Assembly (NCBI GenBank): GCA_900548275.1
Contig: URJY01000004.1
Coordinates: forward strand, 1 to 64,000
Source: an uncultured Opitutales bacterium
GTDB taxonomy: Bacteria > Verrucomicrobiota > Verrucomicrobiia > Opitutales > Intestinicryptomonadaceae
Direction of reading: 5' to 3'
Length of the DNA stretch: 64,000 nucleotides
This document shows positions 24,828 to 33,754 of the stretch, piece after piece (position 1 is the first letter of the stretch; each line of letters starts with the position of its first letter). The notes below the pieces were generated by a model, which saw only the letters and a program-made list of their open reading frames with translations, ran no database searches and had not been told where the DNA came from. Made by a program: the position numbers and the translations under genes.

Positions 24828-25784
24828 CTATCTCAAAAGGCTCTTGTACGGGGTCGATTTCAGCACGGTGCCGATTTCGATTTTATATCCCGCGAAGAAG
24901 TCTTTTGCCGACATCATTTTTGCGCACGGTTTTTGGAGGTTTGCAAAGCCCACCCATCCGTCGGCGCACGCTATTTTTATTCCGTCCGCGCCCGAGGCTG
25001 CGAGCACTTTGCCGACCGTCGACGGCGGTTTCGGGGTGCGCTCGAAATATGCGCCCGAAACTTTTATCGCGTCGCCGCCGCACTCGAAAATTCCGAAGCC
25101 GAGCGCGCGGATTCTGTCGCGGATGGTCTTTCCGTCCGCCGAAAAATCTACGAGCATATCAGACTTGTCGAACTTGCGCGTATACGTCGCCGCCGCTTCG
25201 TCCTGTTCGAGAAACACCGCCGAGCCGTCGGCGATTTTCGGCAGGTTTCGGCGCAGAAGTTCGGGCGATGCGTCGCGGAATTTTCCGCGCAGCGACGTCG
25301 CCGTATCGTCGGCGGCGATTTCGATTTCCTCGACGTCGCAGACCGCGCCCGCGTCCATTTTTTTGACTATGCGCATAAGGCTTACGCCCGTGCGCGTTTC
25401 GCCGAGCGCGATAGCCGTTTCGATGGGCGATGCGCCGCGGTATTTGGGCAGAATCGAGCCGTGCAGGTTCAGGCACGGATATTTTCCGTATTCAAGCACG
25501 TTGCTTTTGAGCATACAGCCGTATGCCATCACGATTATCAGTTCCACGCCGAGTTCGCGCAGGCGCGCAACGGTCGCATCGTCGACGCCGCCCTCCGGAC
25601 GCATAAGTTCGATTCCGTTTTCTATTGCCCACTGCGAGACCGCATTGGGCGAAAGTTTCTTCCCCCTGCCCTTGGGTCTGTCGGGGTTGCTGACTACGCA
25701 CGCCAGCGGAAAGTCGGGCGAATTTTTCAGAAATTCGGTTGCCCCGAGCGCGATTTCGTCCGACGCGAAGAAAGCCGTTTTCAC
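24828..25784 (-). CDS. fmt: Methionyl-tRNA formyltransferase
   Basis: The 318-residue enzyme formylates initiator Met-tRNA using 10-formyl-THF. The signature NLHGSILPKYRGASPI, with the SxLP motif, and the preceding LIIVMAYGCML are clear, followed by the C-terminal OB-fold tRNA-binding domain (TRKFDKSDMLVDFS onward). The start is GTG at 25784: it gives MKTAFFASDEIALG, the right N-terminus, and shares one base with the der stop codon, indicating translational coupling. Confidence 0.95.
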   Translation of the reverse strand: MKTAFFASDEIALGATEFLKNSPDFPLACVVSNPDRPKGRGKKLSPNAVSQWAIENGIELMRPEGGVDDATVARLRELGVELIIVMAYGCMLKSNVLEYGKYPCLNLHGSILPKYRGASPIETAIALGETRTGVSLMRIVKKMDAGAVCDVEEIEIAADDTATSLRGKFRDASPELLRRNLPKIADGSAVFLEQDEAAATYTRKFDKSDMLVDFSADGKTIRDRIRALGFGIFECGGDAIKVSGAYFERTPKPPSTVGKVLAASGADGIKIACADGWVGFANLQKPCAKMMSAKDFFAGYKIEIGTVLKSTPYKSLLR

Positions 25785-27199
25785 TATTTGCCCCCGAGTC
25801 TTTCCTGCAGAGTCTGCGGCGTTTTGCCGACCGTCTCTATTTTCACCGACACGCCGCCGAGGTTCAGGCTGTCGCGAATGCCGTTGACGAGGTAGCGGCG
25901 GTACGTTTCGGTGAGCGAGTCCGCCCTGTTGCAGTACATTCTGATTGTGTACGGGCGCGAGGCAATCTTGACGCAGTAGTAGACCTTGAAGCGTTTGCCG
26001 TCGACGTATTTCGGCGGATTCGTATCGACGAGTTTTTTGACGCACGAATTGAGTTTCGAGGTCGGGACGGTCGAATTCATCTTTCTGTACATACGCCACG
26101 CGGCTTCGAGCAGTTTGTCCACGCCCTTGTTGTCTTTAGCCGAGACGAAATAGATTGGGGAGTCGCCGATTGCGCCGAGTTTTTGGCGTACGGCTTCGTC
26201 GAATTTTTCGCCGAATTGGCGGATGTCGGTATAGCCGCGCAGGGGCGATTTCGCGAAAGTTTCGGTTGCGTAGTCCCACTTGTTTACGACCACAATCAGC
26301 GACGCGCCGCACGCGACTATTTCGCCCGCAAGACGCTTGTCGAGTTCCGAAACGCCCTCCATTGCGTCGAGCACCAAGATTGCGACATCCGAAGCCTCTA
26401 TTGCCCTGCGTGTGCGGAGCGACGAAAGGTAGTCGAGCGAAGTGTTTGTCTTGCGTTTTACGCGCAGCCCCGCGGTGTCGAACAGGCGGAATTTCATCGT
26501 TTCGCCGTTTTTAAGCGGCGCGTCGATGTCGCATTTTACGCTGTCGCGCGTCGTGCCCGCAACGTCGCTTACGATGAGCCTTTCCTCGCCCAAAATTCGG
26601 TTGAGGATGGAGCTTTTGCCGACGTTCGGTCTGCCCGCAACGCAGATTTTCACGCGGTCGGCGGAATCGTCCGACGGCGGCGTCGAGATGTCGCCGCACT
26701 CGCGTTCGAGAACGCCCACGAGCGCGTCCATTCCGTAGCCGTGTTCGGCGGAAATCTCCACAACGTCGCGGAATCCGAGCCTGTGGAATTCAGCCGCGCG
26801 CTCTTCGTGCATAGGCAAATCGACCTTGTTGACCGCCAGCACGACCTTCTTGCCCGACGAGCGCAGGAGCGATGCTATCTCCTCGTCCAACGCCGTAAGC
26901 CCCGCCTGCGAGTCCACGACGAACACGATTACGTCGGCGGCGACTATCGCAAAATTCGCCTGCTCGTTGGTCGCGTCGGCGATGATTTTTTCGGTCATTT
27001 CGGCGGTCGCGCCCATGCCGCCCGTGTCCATCAGGAGCGCGTTGTCCGAAATCCTTTCGAGCACGATGTCGCGCGTAACCCCCGGTTGGTCGTGCACGAT
27101 TGACACGCGCCGCCCGAGAAGCCTGTTGAAAAGGCGGCTTTTGCCCACGTTCGGTCTGCCGACAAGTGCTATGCTTTTGAGTTCGGATTTACGCTCCAT
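25784..27199 (-). CDS. der: Ribosome biogenesis GTPase Der (EngA)
   Basis: The 471-residue protein has two tandem G domains and a KH-like C-terminus. The first P-loop is GRPNVGKSRLFN near 14-25 with NKVD and DTGGMG. The second is GRPNVGKSSILN near 190 with DTAGL and NKWD. It acts in 50S subunit maturation. It sits 6 bp after the aminotransferase gene and overlaps fmt by one base. Confidence 0.97.
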   Translation of the reverse strand: MERKSELKSIALVGRPNVGKSRLFNRLLGRRVSIVHDQPGVTRDIVLERISDNALLMDTGGMGATAEMTEKIIADATNEQANFAIVAADVIVFVVDSQAGLTALDEEIASLLRSSGKKVVLAVNKVDLPMHEERAAEFHRLGFRDVVEISAEHGYGMDALVGVLERECGDISTPPSDDSADRVKICVAGRPNVGKSSILNRILGEERLIVSDVAGTTRDSVKCDIDAPLKNGETMKFRLFDTAGLRVKRKTNTSLDYLSSLRTRRAIEASDVAILVLDAMEGVSELDKRLAGEIVACGASLIVVVNKWDYATETFAKSPLRGYTDIRQFGEKFDEAVRQKLGAIGDSPIYFVSAKDNKGVDKLLEAAWRMYRKMNSTVPTSKLNSCVKKLVDTNPPKYVDGKRFKVYYCVKIASRPYTIRMYCNRADSLTETYRRYLVNGIRDSLNLGGVSVKIETVGKTPQTLQERLGGK

Positions 27200-27205
27200 A
27201 TTTCT

Positions 27206-28372
27206 CTACCATTTGGAAATTGCCGCTTCGATTCTGTCGGCGGCTTCGACGAGATTTTCGTAGCTTGTCGAGAAGCTCGCGCGGACGAAGCCCTCGCCCG
27301 ATTCGCCGAAAGCCGACCCGGGGACGACGGCAACCTTTGCGTCGTTGAGGATTTTCGTTGCGAAGTCCATCGAGCTCATCCCGAATTTTTTGACGCACGG
27401 GAACGCGTAGAAAGTGCCTTTGGGCAGATGGCAGTCCATCCCGATTTCGTTGAATCTGCCTACGATGAAGTCGCGGCGGCGGCAGTACTGCTCGCGCATC
27501 CGCTCCATCGACTCCCTGCCGTTTACCAACGCCTCAATCGCAGCCTCCTGCGAGACAATCGGCGCGCACATGAGCGCGTACTGGTGGGCTTTCATCATCC
27601 CGTCGATGATTCCCTTCGGGGCGCACGCATAGCCGATTCTAAAGCCCGTCATCGCGAACGCCTTCGAGAAGCCGTGCAGGAAAATACAGCGGTCTTTCAT
27701 TCCGTCGAACGAGGCGATTGAAACGTGTTTGCCCTCGTAAGTCAGTTCCGAATAGATTTCGTCGCTGATTACGAGCATGTCCTTTTCCTTTGCAAAGTCG
27801 GCGAGAGCCTTGAGCTGGTCGGCCTCCGCAACGCCGCCCGTGGGGTTGGTCGGAAAGTTTATGACGATTGCCTTGCAACCGGGCTGCCAAGCCTTGCGCA
27901 CTTCCTCGATATTGAACGCGAAATTGTCCTCGGCGCGCGTCTTGACGGGCACGGGAATGCCGTGGCAGAGCTTTATGCTCGGCGAGTACGAGACAAAGCA
28001 CGGCTCGTGGTACATAATTTTGTCGTTCGGGTTGATGATTGCCCGAAGCGCGCAGTCGAGCACTTCCGACACGCCCACGCCGACCATAATTTCGCCCGCG
28101 GGGTCGTACGAAACGCCGTAGTTCTTTGCGACGTATTTCGAGATTTCCGAACGCAGACGCTTGAGTCCGAGGTTGTCGGTATACGATGTCTTGCCCTTTT
28201 CGAGGGCGAAAATTGCGGCTTCGCGGATGTGCCACGGCGTTACAAAATCGGGTTCGCCTATGCCGAGCGATATTGCGTCTTCCATTGTGGCGGCGATGGC
28301 GAAAAACGCGCGAATGCCCGAACGCGGAAGGTCGCGTACGTGTTCGGCGACAAAATCTTTGGGTTCTTTCAT
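27206..28372 (-). CDS. Class I/II PLP aminotransferase
   Basis: The 388-residue fold-type I enzyme has the PLP lysine in HGFSKAFAMTGFRIGY, NFPTNPTG, and SDEIYSELTY with the cofactor-binding Asp and Tyr. It is closest in pattern to the aromatic/alanine/aspartate aminotransferases of the YugH/AlaA/PatA group. The upstream neighbour is an Lrp/AsnC regulator. The same pairing is found in Bacillus (yugG-yugH), which supports regulation of this enzyme by that protein. Substrate is not determined. Confidence 0.88.
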   Translation of the reverse strand: MKEPKDFVAEHVRDLPRSGIRAFFAIAATMEDAISLGIGEPDFVTPWHIREAAIFALEKGKTSYTDNLGLKRLRSEISKYVAKNYGVSYDPAGEIMVGVGVSEVLDCALRAIINPNDKIMYHEPCFVSYSPSIKLCHGIPVPVKTRAEDNFAFNIEEVRKAWQPGCKAIVINFPTNPTGGVAEADQLKALADFAKEKDMLVISDEIYSELTYEGKHVSIASFDGMKDRCIFLHGFSKAFAMTGFRIGYACAPKGIIDGMMKAHQYALMCAPIVSQEAAIEALVNGRESMERMREQYCRRRDFIVGRFNEIGMDCHLPKGTFYAFPCVKKFGMSSMDFATKILNDAKVAVVPGSAFGESGEGFVRASFSTSYENLVEAADRIEAAISKW

Positions 28373-28474
28373 TTTCAGAATGTCAATATGCTAATAAAAA
28401 AGGATTCGCCCGAGGGCGGGCGGCTGCCCCGCGCGAAAAGCTCCCGCGCGGCGGAGTCCGAAAACGACCCGCTG

Positions 28475-28954
28475 CTACGGCGAGTAGAAAAGGCGTTCGC
28501 CGCCGTTTACGTCGCGCTGAATCAAAAAGCCCTGCTGTTTGTAGGTCTTGAGGAAGAAGTGCGTCGCCGTCGAAGTTACGCCGCCGATAGTCGCCAGCTT
28601 TTCGTAGACGAAGCTCGCCACGGCTCTGAGCGACTTCGCCTTGACGAACAGAAGAAGGTCGTACGCGCCGCTCATAAGATAGCACGAATCGACTTGGTCG
28701 AAGCGGCTTATGCGCTGTGCGAGCCTGTCAAAGCCGCCGTCACGCTCGGGATTTATCCTAAGTTCGATTGCCGCGTGCACCAACGATTCTTCTACGTCGG
28801 GATTTATGACGGGACGCCAACCGAGCAGAATCCCCGCATCGGAAAGCTTCTTAAGTTCCGCGTCAAGCTCCTCTTTGGAATAGCCGAGAACCTTTCCCAT
28901 CTGTTCCGTGGAAAGGGGTTCTCCGTCGAGCATTAGTTTCAACAGTTTTTCCAT
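28475..28954 (-). CDS. Lrp/AsnC-family transcriptional regulator
   Basis: The 159-residue protein has an N-terminal winged HTH (about 5-50, LSTEQMGKVLGYSKEELDAE). A RAM/AsnC effector domain (about 65-145, SCYLMSGAYDLLLFVKAKS) follows. Such proteins bind amino acids and regulate nearby metabolic genes. The aminotransferase follows after 102 bp on the same strand, the likely target. A GC-rich hairpin and T run lie in the gap, so attenuation or partial termination between the two is possible. Confidence 0.88.
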   Translation of the reverse strand: MEKLLKLMLDGEPLSTEQMGKVLGYSKEELDAELKKLSDAGILLGWRPVINPDVEESLVHAAIELRINPERDGGFDRLAQRISRFDQVDSCYLMSGAYDLLLFVKAKSLRAVASFVYEKLATIGGVTSTATHFFLKTYKQQGFLIQRDVNGGERLFYSP

Positions 28955-29008
28955 ATTTTTAAAATGTATTATTCGGTTGTTTTTTTAAACACTTTTTTGC
29001 GATTTATT

Positions 29009-29584
29009 TTACGCGCAAAATTCCGCCGTTATCAGTTTCGGCGAAACGGGATTTTCGGAATCGAAATACCTGCCGATTTTGCATCCCGAAAGCGAGTAGA
29101 TGTATTTTTCGACCGCCGCGCATTCCTCCGCCCCGCCCTCGTGTCCGCAATAGCACAAAACCGAGAGCAGCCCGTGCGACTTGTCGGCAAAATCCGCCGC
29201 AGCAGCCAACGCCGCAAGCGTCGTTTCGGGCTTTGTAACCGTCGATTTGTCGGAGCGCGGCAGCCAGCCCAAATTGAAAAACGTGCAGGCGATTTTTCCG
29301 CGATATTCGGCGGGGACGCGCTCGGCAATGCGCTCGTGCCCGCAGACCGAAATTTGCGCGAAATCCGAAAGTGAATTTTCGGCGAGCCGCGCCCGCGTGC
29401 GTTCGACCGCCGCCGCATTCACGTCGAAGCCGAAAACCCTGCCGCCCGACTCCGCCGCAAGCGAGCACAAAAAGAGCGTATCGAAACCGTTGCCGACGGT
29501 GGCGTCGATTGCGTAAAGCGGCGAAACTCCCGCGAGAAATTCGAGGGCAATGTCGTGCGCAAGTTTTGTTAGATTTGTCTTCAT
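29009..29584 (-). CDS. YtqB/MnmM-like tRNA wobble-uridine methyltransferase
   Basis: The 191-residue class I SAM methyltransferase contains the SAM-binding segment AIDATVGNGFDTLFL. It also has the family-specific TFFNLGWLPRSDKS followed by TKPETTLAAL, as in YtqB (PF06962). YtqB is now known as MnmM, which methylates the aminomethyl-2-thiouridine at position 34 of certain tRNAs. I chose ATG 29584 (MKTNLTKLAHDI) because it aligns with family N-termini; an earlier ATG at 29638 would add 18 unlike residues. Confidence 0.8.
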   Translation of the reverse strand: MKTNLTKLAHDIALEFLAGVSPLYAIDATVGNGFDTLFLCSLAAESGGRVFGFDVNAAAVERTRARLAENSLSDFAQISVCGHERIAERVPAEYRGKIACTFFNLGWLPRSDKSTVTKPETTLAALAAAADFADKSHGLLSVLCYCGHEGGAEECAAVEKYIYSLSGCKIGRYFDSENPVSPKLITAEFCA

Positions 29585-29708
29585 CGATAATAAAAAACGC
29601 CGCCCGAAAAGCTCGCGCGGCGCGGTCGGAAGAAACATTTTGATAATTGCCCGACATCGTCGGTCTGCTTAGGCAAGCCTTCCGATAGAAGAACGTAAAA
29701 ACTGCGTT

Positions 29709-30488
29709 CTACGCCAAGCCCCTTTCGCTCGCCCCGTGCGCAAAATCGAGTATCGCCGCGAGCACGCGCGAATCCTTTGCGTTTTCGCGCTCCGCCAACG
29801 CCTCTATCGCGTGGGTTCTCGAAAGCCTGTGCTTGTAGATGAGCTTGAACGCACTGTATGCGATGTCGATTTCCTCGACCGAAAACCCGTTGCGCTGCAT
29901 ATTGATTTTGTTGATTGCGCAGACCTCCGCAGGCGAACCGTCCGCCATGAAGAACGGCGGCAGGTCTTTGACGAGCTTCGAGCTTGCGCTGAGCATTGCG
30001 TACGCGCCGATTCGGCAGAATTGGTGCGCACCGCTGCCCCAACCTATTACAACGTGGTCTTCGAGTACGACGTGCCCGCCGAGTGCCGCGTGCGAGCTCA
30101 TAACGATGCCGCTTCCGACAATGCAGTCGTGGGCGATGTGGCTGTACGCCAAAATATTGTTGTCGTTGCCGATTACGGTGTTGTTGCCGTCGGCAGTCGC
30201 AAGGTGCGCTGTGGTATATTCGCGAAAAACGTTGCGGTCGCCGATGACAAGACCGGGGTTGCCACCCTTGAATTTAAGGTCGTGCGTTTTGCCGCCGATG
30301 AAGGCGTAGGGAAATACCGAATTGTCCCTGCCCATAACGGTCTTGCCGTCCACCGTTGCGTGGTGGGCTACAATCGTGCCCGAACCGATTTTGACTTCCG
30401 AGCCGATGTATGCGTATGCGCCGACCTCGACGCCGTCGTCGAGTTCCGCGCCTTTTTCTATGATTGCTGTCGGATGGATTTTCGTCAT
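29709..30488 (-). CDS. lpxA: UDP-N-acetylglucosamine acyltransferase
   Basis: The 259-residue left-handed parallel beta-helix protein begins MTKIHPTAIIEKGAEL. The catalytic His is in HIAHDCIVG, and GGKTHDLKFKG and VIGWGSGAHQFCRIG are diagnostic. It catalyses the first step of lipid A synthesis in the cytoplasm. It follows lpxC-fabZ by 23 bp, the usual Raetz-pathway neighbourhood. Confidence 0.96.
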   Translation of the reverse strand: MTKIHPTAIIEKGAELDDGVEVGAYAYIGSEVKIGSGTIVAHHATVDGKTVMGRDNSVFPYAFIGGKTHDLKFKGGNPGLVIGDRNVFREYTTAHLATADGNNTVIGNDNNILAYSHIAHDCIVGSGIVMSSHAALGGHVVLEDHVVIGWGSGAHQFCRIGAYAMLSASSKLVKDLPPFFMADGSPAEVCAINKINMQRNGFSVEEIDIAYSAFKLIYKHRLSRTHAIEALAERENAKDSRVLAAILDFAHGASERGLA

Positions 30489-30511
30489 TTTTATCAAACG
30501 TTTTTTTCGGT

Positions 30512-31861
30512 CTACGGAGCGTCCGCAGCGTCCATAATCGCGAACATGAGATCTGCGGAAGAAACTACTTTGCCGCCCACCTTGCAAGTGCCCTCGGCGC
30601 AGGCGATTTTCCCGTCGCGGTTCTTCGTGATTTTCACGTCTATCTGCAGTTGGTCGCCGGGTTTTACCGCGCGGCGGAACTTTACCTTGTCGGCACTCAT
30701 AAAGAACGCGAGTTTGTCTTCGCCGTCGATTTGCCTCAACATCAAAATACCCGCAGCCTGCGCCATCGCCTCAAGCTGCAACACCCCCGGCATAACGGGG
30801 TTCCCCGGGAAGTGCCCCTGAAAGAACTGCTCGTTGAGGGTTACGTTTTTGATTGCGGTAAGCTCGGTATTGCCGCGCGTTTCGGTGATGCGGTCGATGA
30901 GCACGAACGGATAGCGGTGCGGCAGAAGCTCGAGAATCCTGCGCGCGTCGAGCGTGGCTTCGGTGAAGACCTTGTGGTGCTCCGCCGAGATGTCGGCGGG
31001 CTTTGCCGCCTTCTTGGGAGCGGACTTTTGCGCGAGCATCTGCTTGTAGATTTGCGCCGTAAGCTTTGCGTTGAGCGCGTGCCCGGGGCGCACCGCAACG
31101 ATGTGCGCCTTGAGCTTTACGCCCAGAAGCGCGATGTCGCCTACGATGTCGAGAATCTTGTGGCGCACGAACTCGTCCTGATAGCGGAGCGGCTCTTTGG
31201 AAATGATTTTGTTGCCCTTGATTACGATTGCCGAATCGAGACTGCCGCCCTGAATCTTGCCCATCTTAAGGAGCGGCTCGATGTCTTCGTAAATGGTGAA
31301 CGTGCGGGCGGGCGCGATTGCCGCCTGATACGTTTCGGGGTCGATATCTATCGAAAGGTGCTGAGTGTGGATGCCCCTGTCGTCCGCCGATGTACAGGTG
31401 ATTTTCAGACCGTCGTAGGGAAGCGCGATAATCGAGCGGTTGCCGTCGGATACCGAAACCGGCTCGACAAGCGCGAACTCCTCGCGCTCGGCGTTCTGCT
31501 CGACAGGTTCCGCCTGCTGTATGAGGTTTACGAAAAGCTTTGCCGAACCGTCGAGAATCGGGGGTTCGTCGGCATTCATTTCGACATAGCAGTTGTCCAC
31601 ATTCATACCGTTGAGCGCGCTTACGATGTGCTCTATGGTGTGGAGCTTTACGTGCCCTTCCGAAACGCCCGTGTTGCGAACCAAGTCTTGCGAAATCAGA
31701 GAGATATGCGGACGGAGTTCGGGCTTGGAATAGATGTCTTTGCGCCTGAATACGATACCCGTATTTTCGGGCGCGGGCTTTAACGTCAGAGTGACCTCGG
31801 CGGCACTGTGCAAAGCCGTGCCGCTGATGGAAACTTCCCTTAATATTGTGCGTTGTTTCAT
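30512..31861 (-). CDS. lpxC-fabZ: LpxC-FabZ fusion: UDP-3-O-acyl-GlcNAc deacetylase / 3-hydroxyacyl-ACP dehydratase
   Basis: In this 449-residue bifunctional protein, residues about 1-290 are LpxC, with the zinc ligands in LHTIEHIVSAL and FVRHKILDIVGD. Residues about 305-449 are FabZ, with HRYPFVLIDR and the catalytic His and Glu in GHFPGNPVMPGVLQLEAMAQ. A Lys/Ala/Pro linker (QKSAPKKAAKPAD) joins them. The fusion is known from Bacteroidetes and other groups and links lipid A commitment to fatty-acid elongation. ATG 31861 gives MKQRTILREV, the expected N-terminus. Confidence 0.96.
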   Translation of the reverse strand: MKQRTILREVSISGTALHSAAEVTLTLKPAPENTGIVFRRKDIYSKPELRPHISLISQDLVRNTGVSEGHVKLHTIEHIVSALNGMNVDNCYVEMNADEPPILDGSAKLFVNLIQQAEPVEQNAEREEFALVEPVSVSDGNRSIIALPYDGLKITCTSADDRGIHTQHLSIDIDPETYQAAIAPARTFTIYEDIEPLLKMGKIQGGSLDSAIVIKGNKIISKEPLRYQDEFVRHKILDIVGDIALLGVKLKAHIVAVRPGHALNAKLTAQIYKQMLAQKSAPKKAAKPADISAEHHKVFTEATLDARRILELLPHRYPFVLIDRITETRGNTELTAIKNVTLNEQFFQGHFPGNPVMPGVLQLEAMAQAAGILMLRQIDGEDKLAFFMSADKVKFRRAVKPGDQLQIDVKITKNRDGKIACAEGTCKVGGKVVSSADLMFAIMDAADAP

Positions 31862-32065
31862 CGGAATAAGCTGTTTGTCGACACGGAAATGCCGACAACA
31901 CAATAATGTTAAACGACGGATATTCCCACAATGCGCGCCTTTGTCAAGCCTATTAGAACTGCGCGGGGTAGCCGACCGAACCCCATAAAATTTGATTCGG
32001 GACTAAAAAGGTGCTTGGAAAGCGCGTCAAAAAATGCAAGTATTGCGCGCTATATTTTCGGGCAG

Positions 32066-33742
32066 ATGATAGAGTTTTTAAAGATTTCCAATCTCGCGCT
32101 TTTGGAGGGCGCGAACATTGAATTTTCGGACGGTTTCACGGCGGTAACGGGCGAGACGGGCGCGGGCAAAAGCGTTATGCTCGGAGCGTTGTCGCTGCTT
32201 GCGGGCAACCGTTGCGGACGCGAAATAATCCGCGAAGGCGCGGACACCTGCAAAGTCGAAGCCCTGCTCTCGTTCCCCGACACGTCCGAAATCGACGCAT
32301 TTCTCGAGGAAAACGGACTCGGAAAATGTGAAGACAACACGCTTGTGCTCGCCCGAACAATCAGCCGCGAAAAATCGGGGCGCGCATTCGTCAACGGTAC
32401 GCTCGCGCCGCTTTCGGCACTCGCGGAACTGGGCTCGAAGTGGATAGACTTCCACGGGCCCCGCGAGCCGCAGAAGCTTTTTTCGCTCAAAAACCAGCTC
32501 GCAATGCTCGACAACTTTTGCGGCTGCGGACAGGCGAAGGAAAAATACCTCTCTTTATATAAAGAGCGTGCCGCCGTGCTCGCCGACATACAATCGCTGA
32601 AAAGCTCGAAGAAACTCACCCCGTCGGAAATCGAATTTCTACGCTCGCAGATAGACTCAATCGACGCGCTCGACCCCACCGACGAAAACATAGCCGAACT
32701 CGAGCAGACCTCGAAAACCGCCGAAATGGCGAGCGAAATCGCGGAAAAATCGAACGCCATATACGATCTAATCGAAGGCGAAAACGGCGCGACTTCCGCC
32801 GTGGCGCAGGCAAACAGACTCGCGTCCGACCTCGACGCGGCGGGCGAAAACGCCGCAAACCTCACGCGGAGGCTCGAAAACGTCTCGGTGGAACTTTCCG
32901 ACATCGCCGAAGAATACGAACGCCTCGCGCGCTCGTGCGATATGTCGGAGGAGGAAATCGCATCCATCCGCGCGAGGATGTCCGACTGGCTGTCGCTCTC
33001 GCGCAAATACGGAGCGTCGCCCGAACTCGTACGAGCCGCGCGCGACGAAATGGCGCGGAAAATAGAAATGCAGTCCGACGTCGGCGCGTCGATAAAAAAG
33101 CTCGAGGAGCGCGAAGCCGAAATTCTCGAAGCCCTCAAACCGATTGCCGCCGAAATTCTCAAAGCCCGCAAAAGCGGCGCAAAGAAGCTCGCGCAGGAGG
33201 CGGGCAAGGTGCTCGAGCGGCTCGGTTTCAAAAACGCCTCGTTTACGATAGCGGTCGAGGCGCAATCCGAACCGTCGCCCGACTGCGGAAGCGCGTGCGA
33301 ATTTCTGTTCTCGGCAAACGCGGGCAAGTCGGCGCAACCGCTCGCGAAAATCGCATCGAGCGGCGAACTTGCGCGCGTTATGCTCGCGCTCAAAACGGTT
33401 CTCGCTCAGGCGGACGGCACGCCCGTGCTCGTCTTCGACGAAGTCGACGCGAACGTCGGCGGCGAAATCGGCGCGGAAGTCGGCAGGGAACTTGCAAAGC
33501 TCGCCGAAAACCGTCAGGTGTTCTGCGTTACGCACCTGCCGCAGGTGGCGGCACAGGCGCACAGCCACTTTCTCGTGGAAAAAACGCAGACGCAAAATTC
33601 CACAAGCGTAAGCATAACCCAAATCGCGGGCGACAAACGGCGGCGCATATCGGAACTTGCGCGTATGATCGGCGACAGAACTTCCGAATCGGCAATCGCG
33701 CACGCCCAAAAACTTCTCGACAACGCGGCAAACGGCATATAA
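32066..33742 (+). CDS. recN: DNA repair protein RecN
   Basis: The 558-residue SMC-like ATPase starts MIEFLKISNLALLE. The Walker A is TGETGAGKSVML (about 29-40), followed by a long coiled coil. The C-terminal ATP-binding half has the signature ASSGELARVMLALK and Walker B PVLVFDEVDANVGG, then FCVTHLPQVAAQAH. It acts in double-strand-break repair. It is divergent from lpxC-fabZ and followed after 12 bp by ftsK. Confidence 0.95.
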   Translation: MIEFLKISNLALLEGANIEFSDGFTAVTGETGAGKSVMLGALSLLAGNRCGREIIREGADTCKVEALLSFPDTSEIDAFLEENGLGKCEDNTLVLARTISREKSGRAFVNGTLAPLSALAELGSKWIDFHGPREPQKLFSLKNQLAMLDNFCGCGQAKEKYLSLYKERAAVLADIQSLKSSKKLTPSEIEFLRSQIDSIDALDPTDENIAELEQTSKTAEMASEIAEKSNAIYDLIEGENGATSAVAQANRLASDLDAAGENAANLTRRLENVSVELSDIAEEYERLARSCDMSEEEIASIRARMSDWLSLSRKYGASPELVRAARDEMARKIEMQSDVGASIKKLEEREAEILEALKPIAAEILKARKSGAKKLAQEAGKVLERLGFKNASFTIAVEAQSEPSPDCGSACEFLFSANAGKSAQPLAKIASSGELARVMLALKTVLAQADGTPVLVFDEVDANVGGEIGAEVGRELAKLAENRQVFCVTHLPQVAAQAHSHFLVEKTQTQNSTSVSITQIAGDKRRRISELARMIGDRTSESAIAHAQKLLDNAANGI

Positions 33743-33754
33743 TCGGAATACAAA

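Noticed and set aside
25739..27103. 454-codon plus-strand frame over der
   Set aside because: Antisense to two unmistakable GTPase domains; no independent start signal or domain.
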